Of a DNA stretch of 64,000 nt, positions 17,284 to 26,277 are shown piece after piece. Position 1 is the stretch's first letter. Each line of letters opens with the position of its first letter. Origin of the DNA: Lachnospiraceae bacterium (GTDB lineage: Bacteria; Bacillota; Clostridia; Lachnospirales; Lachnospiraceae); the NCBI GenBank assembly GCA_021153325.1, contig JAGKTQ010000010.1, positions 1 through 64,000 on the forward strand, given 5' to 3'. A model generated the notes under the pieces. The model saw only the letters and a list, made by a program, of their open reading frames with translations. It was not told the origin of the DNA and searched no databases. Position numbers and translations under genes: made by a program.

Positions 17284-17835
17284 GTGGCTAGAAAAGAATC
17301 CATAACAATACAGAATATTTTAGACGCTGCATTTGAAATGACAAGAGAAGAAGGCTTTGAGGCGGTGACAGCAAGAAAGCTTGCAGCAAAGGCAGGCTGT
17401 TCTACCCAGCCAATTTTTAGAGTTTACAAAAATATGGAAGAGCTTGGTGCAGATCTGTTCGCAAGAGCAGTAGAATATTTTGAAACTTTTTATAAAGAAC
17501 ATGAAAAAAGCTGTACCACACCATTTGTAAACTTAGGAATGGCATACGTTGAGTTTGCATGGAAAGAGACAAATCTGTTTCGCCTGTTATTTTTGCAGAC
17601 AGAGCGATACGGAAAAAGCTTTTATGAAATTCTGAATGGAAAAGAAGGCTTTGTTGTTAAAGAAATCAGCAAGGCAAAAGAAGAAGGATGCAAAGATCCA
17701 AGCGGAATGTTCATACAGATGTGGATGCTGATTCATGGAGCGGCGTGCATGGCGACTACAGGAGATTATGATCTTGGAAGAGAAGAGACGATCGCTACGT
17801 TAGAAGGAGCATACCAGGCATTTAAAGCAAAATAA
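17284..17835 (+). CDS. TetR/AcrR family transcriptional regulator (GTG start)
   Basis: Repressor-type regulator of 183 residues with N-terminal helix-turn-helix: ESITIQNILDAAFEMTREEGFEAVTARKLAAKAGCSTQPIFRVYKNMEEL (residues 5-54, HTH about 28-47). The C-terminal ligand domain is not diagnostic. Starts with GTG, eight bases after AGAGG. A palindrome over its promoter suggests autoregulation. It follows the decarboxylase operon and precedes an RpiR regulator; which operon it controls is unknown. Confidence 0.88.
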   Translation: MARKESITIQNILDAAFEMTREEGFEAVTARKLAAKAGCSTQPIFRVYKNMEELGADLFARAVEYFETFYKEHEKSCTTPFVNLGMAYVEFAWKETNLFRLLFLQTERYGKSFYEILNGKEGFVVKEISKAKEEGCKDPSGMFIQMWMLIHGAACMATTGDYDLGREETIATLEGAYQAFKAK

Positions 17836-17852
17836 GATGAGGAAACATAGGC

Positions 17853-18791
17853 ATGGAAGACACAAATAAGCAGAATGATATTATCACAAGAATCAATGAA
17901 CGTTACAATTCAATGAGTAAAAGTCATAAAGCGATCGCAGCATTTATTGAAGAACATTATGATCAGGCAGTTTTCATGACAGCAGCAAAATTAGGAGAAA
18001 CTTTGGGTATCAGTGAGTCTACGGTAGTCCGTTTTGCATCGGGAATCGGCTACGATGGTTACCCGGAGTTTCAGAAGGCTCTGGAAGAGTGGGTAAAAAA
18101 TAAATTGAATGCTGTGCAGAAAATGGGAGCAAAATATGGAAAAAGCTCGCAGTCTGAAATTCTAAATTCTGTGCTTAGTGCTGATATCGAAAAGATTCAG
18201 GATACTATGATCAATATGGATACGGCGGCTTTTGAAACAGCAGTAGATATTATTTTAAATGCAAAAAATATTTATATAGTTGGAATGCGAAGCTGTGAAC
18301 CACTGGCAGATTTTTTACATTTTTATCTGCATATGATTCGAGGCGGGGTGCAATTACTACGTTCTACTAGTGTGAGTGAAATGTTTGAACAGATGATTCG
18401 GATTGATGAGAAAGACGCCATTATAGGCATTAGCTTTCCACGTTATTCCATGCGTACTTTAAAGGCTATGGAATTTGCGAACGATAGAAATGCAAAAGTC
18501 ATTACGATTACGGACAGTATCCATTCTCCGATGAATTTGTATTCTTCTTGTAATTTGTTGGCAAGAAGCGACATGGTCTCCATTGTAGATTCTCTTGTAG
18601 CACCATTAAGTGTGATCAATGCACTTGTAGTTGCGCTTTGCCTGAAACGTCCCGATGAGGTCAAGAACAATTTAGAACAGCTTGAATATGCATGGAACAA
18701 TTATCAGGTATATTTGAATGATGAAATTAATTTTATTGATGAGGATGGGATGTTCAATTATCCATCTTTGAAAAAGGAACAGGACGAATGA
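17853..18791 (+). CDS. MurR/RpiR family transcriptional regulator
   Basis: Regulator with an N-terminal HTH_6 domain (residues about 10-85: MSKSHKAIAAFIEEHYDQAVFMTAAKLGETLGISESTVVRFASGIGYDGYPEFQKAL) and a C-terminal SIS sugar-phosphate-binding domain (about 130-270, with YIVGMRSCEPLADFLHFYL). Members usually sense phosphosugars. Its stop overlaps the ATG of the next gene (ATGA), so it is co-translated with the flavoprotein rather than with a sugar operon. Confidence 0.9.
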   Translation: MEDTNKQNDIITRINERYNSMSKSHKAIAAFIEEHYDQAVFMTAAKLGETLGISESTVVRFASGIGYDGYPEFQKALEEWVKNKLNAVQKMGAKYGKSSQSEILNSVLSADIEKIQDTMINMDTAAFETAVDIILNAKNIYIVGMRSCEPLADFLHFYLHMIRGGVQLLRSTSVSEMFEQMIRIDEKDAIIGISFPRYSMRTLKAMEFANDRNAKVITITDSIHSPMNLYSSCNLLARSDMVSIVDSLVAPLSVINALVVALCLKRPDEVKNNLEQLEYAWNNYQVYLNDEINFIDEDGMFNYPSLKKEQDE

Positions 18792-20104
18792 GCAAAATAG
18801 TAGTAATAGGCGGTGGAGCTGCCGGTATGATGGCAGCCTATGCGGCTGCAAAAACAGCACGGGAAAAAATAGAAAAAGAAGATATTGTTGCACAGGAAAA
18901 AACGCAAGTTATTTTATATGAAAAAAATGAAAAGCTTGGAAAAAAGGTATTTATTACCGGGAAGGGCAGATGTAACGTTACGAATGCCTGTGATGTGGAA
19001 GAACTTTTCCAAAATGTGATCAGTAATGAAAAGTTCATGTACAGTTCCTTTTATACATTTGATAATCATGCGGTCATGGATTTTTTTGAGAAAGCAGGCT
19101 GTCCTTTGAAAATAGAGCGAGGAGAAAGAGTGTTTCCGGTATCGGATCATTCTTCGGATATTATCGCAGCATTAACACGGAAATTAAAGGAAGAACAGGT
19201 TGAGATACATCTGAATACTACAGTGGAAAAAATATTAACAGAGGATATAGAAGGCGCAGAGGAAACGGTCGGTAAGAAGGGAGCAGCAAGAAAGATCAAA
19301 GGGGTTCTTTTAAAGGATGGCAGTAAAGTATATGCAGATGCAGTCATTGCTGCTACGGGAGGTGTCTCTTATCCGCTTACTGGTTCTACCGGTGATGGCT
19401 ACCGTTTTGCAGAGGAAACTGGACATAAAATAACAGGTGTGGTTCCGGCATTAGTACCACTTACGATACAAGAAGAATGGTGCAGATCACTGCAGGGGCT
19501 TTCCTTAAAAAATGTGTCGGTGGAATTGAAGGATGGAAAAAAAGAACTGTATTCGGGTTTTGGAGAAATGCTCTTTACACATTTCGGAGTGAGTGGACCG
19601 CTTATTTTGAGTGCCAGTAGCTTTTATGCAAAAAAGGCAAAAGGAAAACAAGTACAGCTTTTTATTGATTTGAAACCGGCACTTTCGGCAGAACAACTGG
19701 ACAAAAGAATTCTTAGAGATTTTGAAGAAAATAAAAATAAGCAGTTTAAAAATGCAATAGGTGGACTGTTCCCGGCAAAGCTGGTTCCGGTTATGATCGA
19801 GCAGTCCGGTATTCATCCTGATAAAAAGGTGAATGAAATTTCAAAAGAAGAGCGCAAAGCTTTTGCAGAAAAAATAAAAAAACTGCCTCTTACAGTAACT
19901 GGCACGAGAGAGATGAAGGAAGCTATTATCACGATGGGCGGCGTCAGTGTAAAGGACGTAAATCCATCTACTATGGAATCCAAAAAAGTACAGGGATTGT
20001 ATTTCGCAGGAGAGGTTCTGGATGTGGATGCCCTGACGGGTGGTTTCAATTTACAGATCGCATGGTCGACCGGTCATCTGGCAGGCAGCTGTGCAGCAGA
20101 ATAA
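18788..20104 (+). CDS. NAD(P)/FAD-dependent oxidoreductase, HI0933/BaiN-like
   Basis: Flavoprotein of 438 residues. The dinucleotide motif IGGGAAGMMAAYAA is at residues 7-20, then EKLGKKVFITGKGRCNVTNAC, the hallmark of the HI0933-like family, and the flavin-binding end GLYFAGEVLDVDALTGGFNLQIAWSTGHLAG. Members have been called aminoacetone oxidase or BaiN-type bile acid reductase, but most have no tested function. Start overlaps the RpiR stop by four bases; cmk follows 17 bases later, an arrangement common in Clostridia. Confidence 0.88.
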   Translation: MSKIVVIGGGAAGMMAAYAAAKTAREKIEKEDIVAQEKTQVILYEKNEKLGKKVFITGKGRCNVTNACDVEELFQNVISNEKFMYSSFYTFDNHAVMDFFEKAGCPLKIERGERVFPVSDHSSDIIAALTRKLKEEQVEIHLNTTVEKILTEDIEGAEETVGKKGAARKIKGVLLKDGSKVYADAVIAATGGVSYPLTGSTGDGYRFAEETGHKITGVVPALVPLTIQEEWCRSLQGLSLKNVSVELKDGKKELYSGFGEMLFTHFGVSGPLILSASSFYAKKAKGKQVQLFIDLKPALSAEQLDKRILRDFEENKNKQFKNAIGGLFPAKLVPVMIEQSGIHPDKKVNEISKEERKAFAEKIKKLPLTVTGTREMKEAIITMGGVSVKDVNPSTMESKKVQGLYFAGEVLDVDALTGGFNLQIAWSTGHLAGSCAAE

Positions 20105-20121
20105 GAAAGTGAGGAAAAAAG

Positions 20122-20778
20122 ATGAGTTACAATATAGCGATTGATGGACCAGCAGGAGCTGGAAAAAGTACGATTGCAAAAAAAATTGCAAAGAAAATGA
20201 ATTATATTTATGTGGATACTGGCGCAATGTATCGTGCGATGGCATTGTATTTGATCCGTATGGGCGTAGAAAAAGACGATAAAGAGAAAATTGAAGAAAT
20301 ATGTAAAAATGCAGATATTACAATTGAATACAAAGATGGTGAGCAGATCGTATTGTTGAATGATGAAAACGTAAATGGTCTTATCCGCACCGAAGAAGTA
20401 GGAAATATGGCTTCCGTAAGCAGTGCGAACGGAAAAGTGCGTGAAAAGCTTGTGCAGTTACAGAAAGAACTGGCAAAAAAGGCGGATGTCGTTATGGACG
20501 GCAGGGATATTGGAACATGCGTGCTTCCTAATGCGGATACGAAAGTGTATTTAACTGCCAGTGCGGAAGTACGTGCAAAACGCCGTTTCGATGAACTGAC
20601 CCAAAAAGGGGAAAGCTGCGATCTGGAAAAGATCAAAGAGGATATTATTGAAAGAGATCATCGGGATATGACTAGAGAAATCTCGCCGTTAAAACAGGCA
20701 GAGGATGCGGTTTTAGTCGATTCTTCGAATATGACGATCGATGAGGTAGTGGAAAAGATCATCTCTCTGTGCAAATAA
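20122..20778 (+). CDS. cmk: Cytidylate kinase
   Basis: Phosphorylates CMP and dCMP in pyrimidine salvage and RNA turnover. P-loop GPAGAGKST at residues 9-17, substrate region YVDTGAMYRAMALYLI, and MDGRDIGTCVLPNADTKVYLTASAEVRAKRR, all characteristic. Length 218 is standard. GAGGAAAAAAG ribosome site. Part of the flavoprotein-cmk-ispH-S1 run. Confidence 0.95.
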   Translation: MSYNIAIDGPAGAGKSTIAKKIAKKMNYIYVDTGAMYRAMALYLIRMGVEKDDKEKIEEICKNADITIEYKDGEQIVLLNDENVNGLIRTEEVGNMASVSSANGKVREKLVQLQKELAKKADVVMDGRDIGTCVLPNADTKVYLTASAEVRAKRRFDELTQKGESCDLEKIKEDIIERDHRDMTREISPLKQAEDAVLVDSSNMTIDEVVEKIISLCK

Positions 20779-20829
20779 AAACAAAGAAAAGGTATATACT
20801 GCGAAAAAGCAGGAAAGGATTATAGTGCT

Positions 20830-21678
20830 ATGGAAGTAAGGCTTGCAAAAAGTGCAGGATTTTGTTTTGGTGTAAAACGAGCTGTACAGACCGTATATGA
20901 ACAGGTAGAAAAAGGTGGAAAAATTTATACCTATGGTCCCATTATCCATAACGAAGAAGTGGTGAGGGATCTGGAAAGAAAAGGCGTTGTTGTTATCGAG
21001 TCAAAAGAGGAACTGGCAAAACTTACGGAAGGTACCGTAATTATCCGTTCTCACGGTGTGCCAAAGGAAATTTATCAGATGATAGAAAAACAGGGACTTC
21101 AGTGTGTGGATGCCACCTGTCCCTTCGTAAAGAGAATCCATACGATCGTAGAAAAAGAGAGTGGTCAGGGCAGTCGTATTGTAATCATCGGAAATGAAAA
21201 TCACCCGGAAGTAGTAGGGATCAAGGGATGGTCTTTGACGCCTGCAACGGTGATCGAATCTGAAGAAGAAGCAGAAAATTTTCAGGCAAAAGAAGATGAA
21301 AAAATATGTATGGTTGCGCAAACGACATTTAACTACAACAAATTTAAAGAATTAGTTGAAATTTTCCAGAAAAGAGGTTACAATGTTAGTGTTGTGAATA
21401 CTATATGTAACGCAACGGAAGAAAGGCAGACAGAGGCAAAGGAGATAGCTGCTTTAGTCGATGTCATGATAGTAATAGGTGGCACTCATAGTTCCAATAC
21501 GCGAAAGCTGTATGAAATATGCAGTAAGGAATGTGAGCATACTTATTTTATACAGACACTGGATGACTTGCATTTAGAATTACCTAAAGCTGTTCGACTG
21601 ATCGGAATCACTGCCGGGGCGTCAACCCCAAATAATATTATCGAGGAGGTTCAAAATTATGTCAGAATTAACTTTTGA
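20830..21678 (+). CDS. ispH: 4-hydroxy-3-methylbut-2-enyl diphosphate reductase
   Basis: Last enzyme of the MEP isoprenoid pathway; reduces HMBPP to IPP and DMAPP with a [4Fe-4S] cluster. The three ligand cysteines are in place: AGFCFGVKRAV (Cys12), DATCPFVKRIH (Cys97), NTICNATEERQ (Cys193). His residues of the active site are in PIIHNEEVV, RSHGVP and NENHPEVVG. Length 282 is normal. Its last 20 bases overlap the start of the S1 gene in another frame, giving translational coupling; in some Clostridia the two are a single fused protein. Confidence 0.95.
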   Translation: MEVRLAKSAGFCFGVKRAVQTVYEQVEKGGKIYTYGPIIHNEEVVRDLERKGVVVIESKEELAKLTEGTVIIRSHGVPKEIYQMIEKQGLQCVDATCPFVKRIHTIVEKESGQGSRIVIIGNENHPEVVGIKGWSLTPATVIESEEEAENFQAKEDEKICMVAQTTFNYNKFKELVEIFQKRGYNVSVVNTICNATEERQTEAKEIAALVDVMIVIGGTHSSNTRKLYEICSKECEHTYFIQTLDDLHLELPKAVRLIGITAGASTPNNIIEEVQNYVRINF

Positions 21679-22801
21679 ACAAATGTTAGAGGAATCATTT
21701 AAGACAATACATGCAGGAGAGGTAGTCGAAGGTACAGTAATCGATGTGAAACCGGAAGAAATCGTGCTGAACATCGGATATAAGTCAGACGGTATTCTCA
21801 CTAGAAATGAATACACGAACGAACCAAATGTAGACTTAACTACAGTTGTGAAACCGGGCGACACCATGGAAGTAAAAGTATTGAAAGTAAATGATGGTGA
21901 AGGACAGGTTATACTTACTTACAAGAGACTTGCTGCTGATAGAGGCAACAAGAGAATCGAAGAGGCATTTAACAATAAAGAAGTGCTCAAAGCTACTGTA
22001 TCACAGGTGCTTGAAGGCGGCTTAAGTGTTATTGTTGACGAAGTCAGAATTTTTATTCCGGCAAGCCTTGTTTCCGATACTTATGAAAAAGACTTAAATA
22101 AATATGCAGGACAGGAAATTGAATTCGTGATCAGCGAATACAATCCTAAGAGAAGAAGATATATCGGTGACCGCAGACAGTTGGTGGCTGCTGAAAAAGC
22201 AAAATTACAGGAAGAATTATTTGCAAAGATCAAAGCTGGTGATGTTGTAGAAGGAACTGTTAAGAATGTAACAGACTTCGGTGCATTTATCGACTTAGGT
22301 GGTGCAGACGGATTACTTCACATTTCCGAAATGTCATGGGGAAGAGTAGAAAATCCAAAGAAAGTATTCAAAATTGGCGATAAAGTAAAAGTTCTTATTA
22401 AAGAGATCACAGGAAACAAAATTGCTCTCAGCTTAAAATTTGAAGATGAGAATCCTTGGAAAAATGCAGCTGAGAAATATGCTGTTGGCAATGTTGTAAC
22501 AGGAAAAGTTGCAAGAATGACTGATTTTGGAGCATTCATTGAATTAGAATCAGGAATTGATGCATTACTTCATGTTTCACAGATCGCAAAAGATCATGTG
22601 GACAAACCATCTGATGTATTAAAAGTTGGCGATGAAGTAACAGCTAAAGTAGTAGATTTCAATGAAGAAGATAAAAAGATCAGCTTGAGCGTAAAAGCAA
22701 TGTTTGCACCGGAACCAGAAGAAGTAAAAGAAGAGTCCGATGAAGATGTTGTTTCTGTAGATATTGATGCAGTGATTGCAGAAGAAGGAACAGAAGAATA
22801 A
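21659..22801 (+). CDS. S1 RNA-binding domain protein (30S ribosomal protein S1-like)
   Basis: Four S1 (OB-fold) domains in 380 residues, beginning near 17 (GEVVEGTVIDVKPEEIVLNIGYKSDGILTRNEY), 105, 190 (GDVVEGTVKNVTDFGAFIDLGGADGLLHISEMSWG) and 276 (GNVVTGKVARMTDFGAFIELESGIDALLHVSQIA). The tail is acidic. Firmicute S1-like proteins of this length bind mRNA; full Gram-negative S1 has six domains. GAGGAGG ribosome site lies within ispH. A perfect 14-base hairpin follows the stop. Confidence 0.9.
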   Translation: MSELTFEQMLEESFKTIHAGEVVEGTVIDVKPEEIVLNIGYKSDGILTRNEYTNEPNVDLTTVVKPGDTMEVKVLKVNDGEGQVILTYKRLAADRGNKRIEEAFNNKEVLKATVSQVLEGGLSVIVDEVRIFIPASLVSDTYEKDLNKYAGQEIEFVISEYNPKRRRYIGDRRQLVAAEKAKLQEELFAKIKAGDVVEGTVKNVTDFGAFIDLGGADGLLHISEMSWGRVENPKKVFKIGDKVKVLIKEITGNKIALSLKFEDENPWKNAAEKYAVGNVVTGKVARMTDFGAFIELESGIDALLHVSQIAKDHVDKPSDVLKVGDEVTAKVVDFNEEDKKISLSVKAMFAPEPEEVKEESDEDVVSVDIDAVIAEEGTEE

Positions 22802-22812
22802 AGGAAAGTAAG

Positions 22813-22844
22813 CATTCCTATATGAAGTATTTCATATAGGAATG
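22813..22844 (+). other. Perfect 14-bp hairpin without T run after the S1 gene
   Basis: CATTCCTATATGAA (22813-22826), loop GTAT, exact reverse complement (22831-22844). The following bases are AACTTTACA, not a T tract, so it is not a standard intrinsic terminator. Confidence 0.6.
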
Positions 22845-22868
22845 AACTTTACATAGGGGTTATATTTC

Positions 22869-23645
22869 ATGGCATACGATTATGAATATTTTAAAAAAGC
22901 TGTATATGAGCTTACGATGATTGATTTGAATGCTTATAAAGAGAAACAGATGAAACGTCGTATCGATACGTTGATTGCGAAGCACAAAATTGTCGGATAT
23001 GACAAATATGTACAGGCTATCAAAGATGATAAAAAGATGTTTGATGAGTTTGTAAACTATTTGACGATCAATGTATCAGAATTTTACCGGAATCCGGATC
23101 AGTGGCAGCTTATGGATAAAGAGATCATTCCGGAGCTTATCAAGAAATTTGGTAAAAATTTAAAAATATGGAGTGCAGCTTGTTCTACAGGAGATGAGCC
23201 ATATTCTTTAGTTATGGCACTGTCACGCCATATTCCTTTAAATCAGATCAAGATTTATGCAACGGATATAGATGAACAGGTCATTGCAAAAGCAAAAGCA
23301 GGAATTTATGCAGAAAAGAGTATTGCTTCTGTTCCAGAAGACTTAAAAAAGAAATATTTTACAAAAAATGGAATGTTCTATGAAATATCTCCGGAAATTA
23401 AGGCAAGAGTGGAGTTTAAAAAGCACAATCTTTTGAAGGATGATTATCAGTCAAACTGGCATATGATCGTATGCCGTAATGTTTTGATTTACTTTACGGA
23501 AGAAGCAAAGGATGAGATTTTCCGTAAATATCAGAAGGCATTAACTCCGGGTGGTATTTTGTTTATTGGAAGTACCGAGCAGATCATTAATCATAAGGAT
23601 GTTGGATTCAACCGTAAAAATTCATTTTATTATGAAAAACCATAA
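22869..23645 (+). CDS. cheR: CheR-type protein-glutamate O-methyltransferase
   Basis: SAM-dependent methyltransferase of chemotaxis receptors, 258 residues. All-alpha N-terminal CheR domain (residues 1-75, ITINVSEFYRN) and Rossmann domain with WSAACSTGDEPYS (101-113) for SAM binding and VCRNVLIYFTEEAKDEIF. No receptors, CheB or motility genes are nearby, so it is an orphan here. GGGG-type ribosome site is weak. A bidirectional terminator follows. Confidence 0.9.
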   Translation: MAYDYEYFKKAVYELTMIDLNAYKEKQMKRRIDTLIAKHKIVGYDKYVQAIKDDKKMFDEFVNYLTINVSEFYRNPDQWQLMDKEIIPELIKKFGKNLKIWSAACSTGDEPYSLVMALSRHIPLNQIKIYATDIDEQVIAKAKAGIYAEKSIASVPEDLKKKYFTKNGMFYEISPEIKARVEFKKHNLLKDDYQSNWHMIVCRNVLIYFTEEAKDEIFRKYQKALTPGGILFIGSTEQIINHKDVGFNRKNSFYYEKP

Positions 23646-23650
23646 AATAA

Positions 23651-23699
23651 AAGTGTTGTTGCATTAGAAATTAAGTTCTAAGTGTAACAACACTTTTTT
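23651..23699. terminator. Bidirectional terminator between cheR and the YprB-like gene
   Basis: AAGTGTTGTT...TTAGAA pairs with TTCTAA...AACAACACTT with small internal mismatches; T run to the right, A run to the left. Confidence 0.8.
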
Positions 23700-23702
23700 A
23701 GT

Positions 23703-24806
23703 TTAGTAAGTCGATGCCAGCATTCCAATTACATGTTTTGCATATGTTGTAAATGCAGCACGGTCTGTTTTAAATTCGTCTGTCAGTTCAAAGAATAATT
23801 CTTTACTCTTATATTCCCTTTTAAAAAACGGCTCAAATAAAATTTCCCACTGAGGCAGATAGGATGAAAATTTTCTCGTATAACAGGTAGCAGCACTTGC
23901 CTGTGTGCGATGCTGTTTGTCAACAAAGGTCGCTACGGATTTGTGCATGGCAAGGTCTTCGCTTGGAAGATAATAATAATCTTTGTAATTGGCATAAAAA
24001 TATTTCATTTCTTCCTCGTAGAGAGGTACTTTTAAAGTTCCCTCCAGTCCACAGCCAGAAAAATAACAACCGGCAGCACCGAAAGATACAGCAACCGGAA
24101 GGGAAGAAGTAAATTTCAATTTGATCAGAACTTCTTGATGTTTTGCACCGTTGATATCTTTGTAATAATTTGCCTGTACTTTTTTTGCACGAAGTCCACC
24201 GTTAAATAGGTCATAATAGGAGAGGATAGGAAGAATGGAAAGCATTCCCTTCATATCATCAAAATTGTGCTGTAAAAGTGCCTTTAAATCAAATTCAGTC
24301 GGTTTCTTCACATAATCATGGTAGACGGAGATGAGTTCACCGCCGGAAAAAGTATCAATACGGTTCAAGCCTAAAAATAATTCGATGGTTTTTTGTTTGC
24401 AGTTAGGCAATTTTAAAAAATATTTGTAAGGAGCAGTGCGTTTATATAGATCAATGCCCTCAAAGCTATCAAAATTATAATCTAATTCATATTGCATACA
24501 TTTTTGTAATAAAAAAGGAAGATCGAAATTGTTGCCATTAAAATGTACTAAATGAGAAAATGGTTTTGCAAATTCAAAAAAAGCAATAAGCACTTCCTTT
24601 TCTTCTTCGGGTGTATCTGCGAACCATTGTCTGATATACCAACCATCATCACAGTAATGTGCACAGCCAATCAAATACAAGGAAGAGGACCGTGCTGTAA
24701 AACCGGTTGTTTCAATATCCATGAATAAAAATTTATTAAGAGGAGCAATCCGTTCCAAAGGGTAATCACAATTAAAATCATCCAATCTTTTATGTACCGT
24801 TTTCAT
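23703..24806 (-). CDS. Ribonuclease H-like (YprB-type) 3'-5' exonuclease domain protein
   Basis: 367 residues with an RNase_H_2/YprB fold. FLFMDIETTGF near 27-37 carries the first acidic pair (DxE); a later HFNGNNFDLPFL supplies another catalytic Asp of the DnaQ-like exonuclease set, and HNFDDMKGM a third. The C-terminal 130 residues lack a recognisable domain (B. subtilis YprB has TPR repeats there). The true substrate is unknown. Divergent from the rnf operon; terminator shared with cheR. Confidence 0.8.
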   Translation of the reverse strand: MKTVHKRLDDFNCDYPLERIAPLNKFLFMDIETTGFTARSSSLYLIGCAHYCDDGWYIRQWFADTPEEEKEVLIAFFEFAKPFSHLVHFNGNNFDLPFLLQKCMQYELDYNFDSFEGIDLYKRTAPYKYFLKLPNCKQKTIELFLGLNRIDTFSGGELISVYHDYVKKPTEFDLKALLQHNFDDMKGMLSILPILSYYDLFNGGLRAKKVQANYYKDINGAKHQEVLIKLKFTSSLPVAVSFGAAGCYFSGCGLEGTLKVPLYEEEMKYFYANYKDYYYLPSEDLAMHKSVATFVDKQHRTQASAATCYTRKFSSYLPQWEILFEPFFKREYKSKELFFELTDEFKTDRAAFTTYAKHVIGMLASTY

Positions 24807-24903
24807 GTAACACCTCGTTTCCTGTTGTTGTAATTAATATATCATATTTTTTGAAAATACTGTAGTTTTTTTCACCGAAAAATAGTATATTTAAAGGAGT
24901 GAT

Positions 24904-24930
24904 AGTGATAGATTTTATCGCTTATTTTTT
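24904..24930 (+). promoter_or_regulatory. Leader hairpin with T-rich tail before rnfC
   Basis: AGTGATA (24904-24910), loop GATTT, TATCGCT (24916-24922, one wobble), then TATTTTTT. Looks like a weak terminator or attenuator in the rnf leader. I see no clear promoter in the 142-base divergent gap. Confidence 0.35.
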
Positions 24931-24948
24931 AGGAAAGAAGGGCAGCAA

Positions 24949-26265
24949 ATGGCAAAATTAACATTTGTGGGCGGAATACACCCTTATGATGGAAAAGATT
25001 TATCCAAAGACAAACCGATAAAAGAGGTTTTACCAAAAGGAGATTTAGTATATCCGTTATCACAGCATATTGGGGCACCCGCTACTCCAATCGTTAAAAA
25101 AGGAGACCGGGTCTTGACAGGACAAAAAATTGCAGAAGCAACTGGCTTTGTTTCCGCACCAATTTACGCTACTGTTTCAGGAACGGTAAAGGCGATTGAA
25201 GAGCGGCGTGTTGTGACCGGCGACAGCGTCATGAGTATTGTTGTAGAAAATGACGGGTTGTATGAAGAGGTCGAATATAAACCTGTTAAACCGCTAGAAG
25301 AGATGACAAAAGAAGAGATCGTTGAAGCGGTGAAAGAAGCAGGAATTGTAGGTATGGGTGGTGCCGGTTTCCCGACCTTTATCAAACTTTCTCCGAAGGA
25401 ACCGGAAAAAATTGAATATGTAATTGTAAACTGCGCAGAATGTGAGCCATATTTGACTTCTGATTATCGCAGAATGATAGAAGAACCGGAAAAATTGATC
25501 GGTGGACTAAAAGTATCACTGAAGTTATTTGATAAAGCAAGAGGAATCCTTGCAGTTGAAGACAATAAACCGGATTGTATAGAGTTGTTGAAAAAGCTGA
25601 CAAAGGACGAGCCTAGAATCAGTGTAAAGGCATTAAAGACCAAATATCCGCAAGGTTCTGAAAGACATTTGATCTATGCAGTAACAGGACGAGCTATTAA
25701 TTCCTCTATGCTTCCGTCGGATGCTGGCTGTATCGTTAATAATGTAGATACGGAGGTGGCTATTTATCATGCAGTGGCAGAAGGAAGACCATTGATGGAA
25801 CGAATCGTTACTGTGACAGGTGATGCCATTAAAGATCCTCGCAATTTTAAAGTGCGTATCGGTACGAATTACCATGAACTGATCGAGGAAGCAGGTGGCT
25901 TTAAGACAGAGCCTGAGAAAATTATATCCGGCGGTCCTATGATGGGATTTGGTATTTTTGATCTGGATGTTCCGACGACCAAAACCGCTTCTGCATTGCT
26001 TTGCCTGACAAAAGATGATGTATCGGCAATGGAACCGTCTGCATGTATTAATTGTGGACGTTGCGTAGAGGTATGTCCAGGAAGGATCGTGCCGAGTAAG
26101 GTGGCTACCGCAGCAGAGCATTATGACGAAGAGACATTCCTTAAATTAAATGGTATGGAATGCTGTGAATGTGGCTGCTGTAGTTATGTATGCCCGGCAA
26201 AACGAACGCTGACGCAGTCTATCAAATCTATGCGAAAAATACAGTTAGCGAAGAAGAAAAAATAG
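24949..26265 (+). CDS. rnfC: Electron transport complex subunit RnfC
   Basis: Cytoplasmic NADH-binding subunit of Rnf, which passes electrons between reduced ferredoxin and NAD+ while pumping Na+ or H+. 438 residues: N-terminal RnfC barrel (HPYDGKDLSKDKPI), NADH/FMN region with GMGGAGFPTFIKL near 139-150 and YVIVNCAECEPYLTSD, SLBB domain, and two [4Fe-4S] motifs CINCGRCVEVCP and CCECGCCSYVCP. No long C-terminal repeat extension of the E. coli type. First gene of rnfCDGEAB. Confidence 0.96.
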   Translation: MAKLTFVGGIHPYDGKDLSKDKPIKEVLPKGDLVYPLSQHIGAPATPIVKKGDRVLTGQKIAEATGFVSAPIYATVSGTVKAIEERRVVTGDSVMSIVVENDGLYEEVEYKPVKPLEEMTKEEIVEAVKEAGIVGMGGAGFPTFIKLSPKEPEKIEYVIVNCAECEPYLTSDYRRMIEEPEKLIGGLKVSLKLFDKARGILAVEDNKPDCIELLKKLTKDEPRISVKALKTKYPQGSERHLIYAVTGRAINSSMLPSDAGCIVNNVDTEVAIYHAVAEGRPLMERIVTVTGDAIKDPRNFKVRIGTNYHELIEEAGGFKTEPEKIISGGPMMGFGIFDLDVPTTKTASALLCLTKDDVSAMEPSACINCGRCVEVCPGRIVPSKVATAAEHYDEETFLKLNGMECCECGCCSYVCPAKRTLTQSIKSMRKIQLAKKKK

Positions 26266-26277
26266 GGGGAAGCACAA

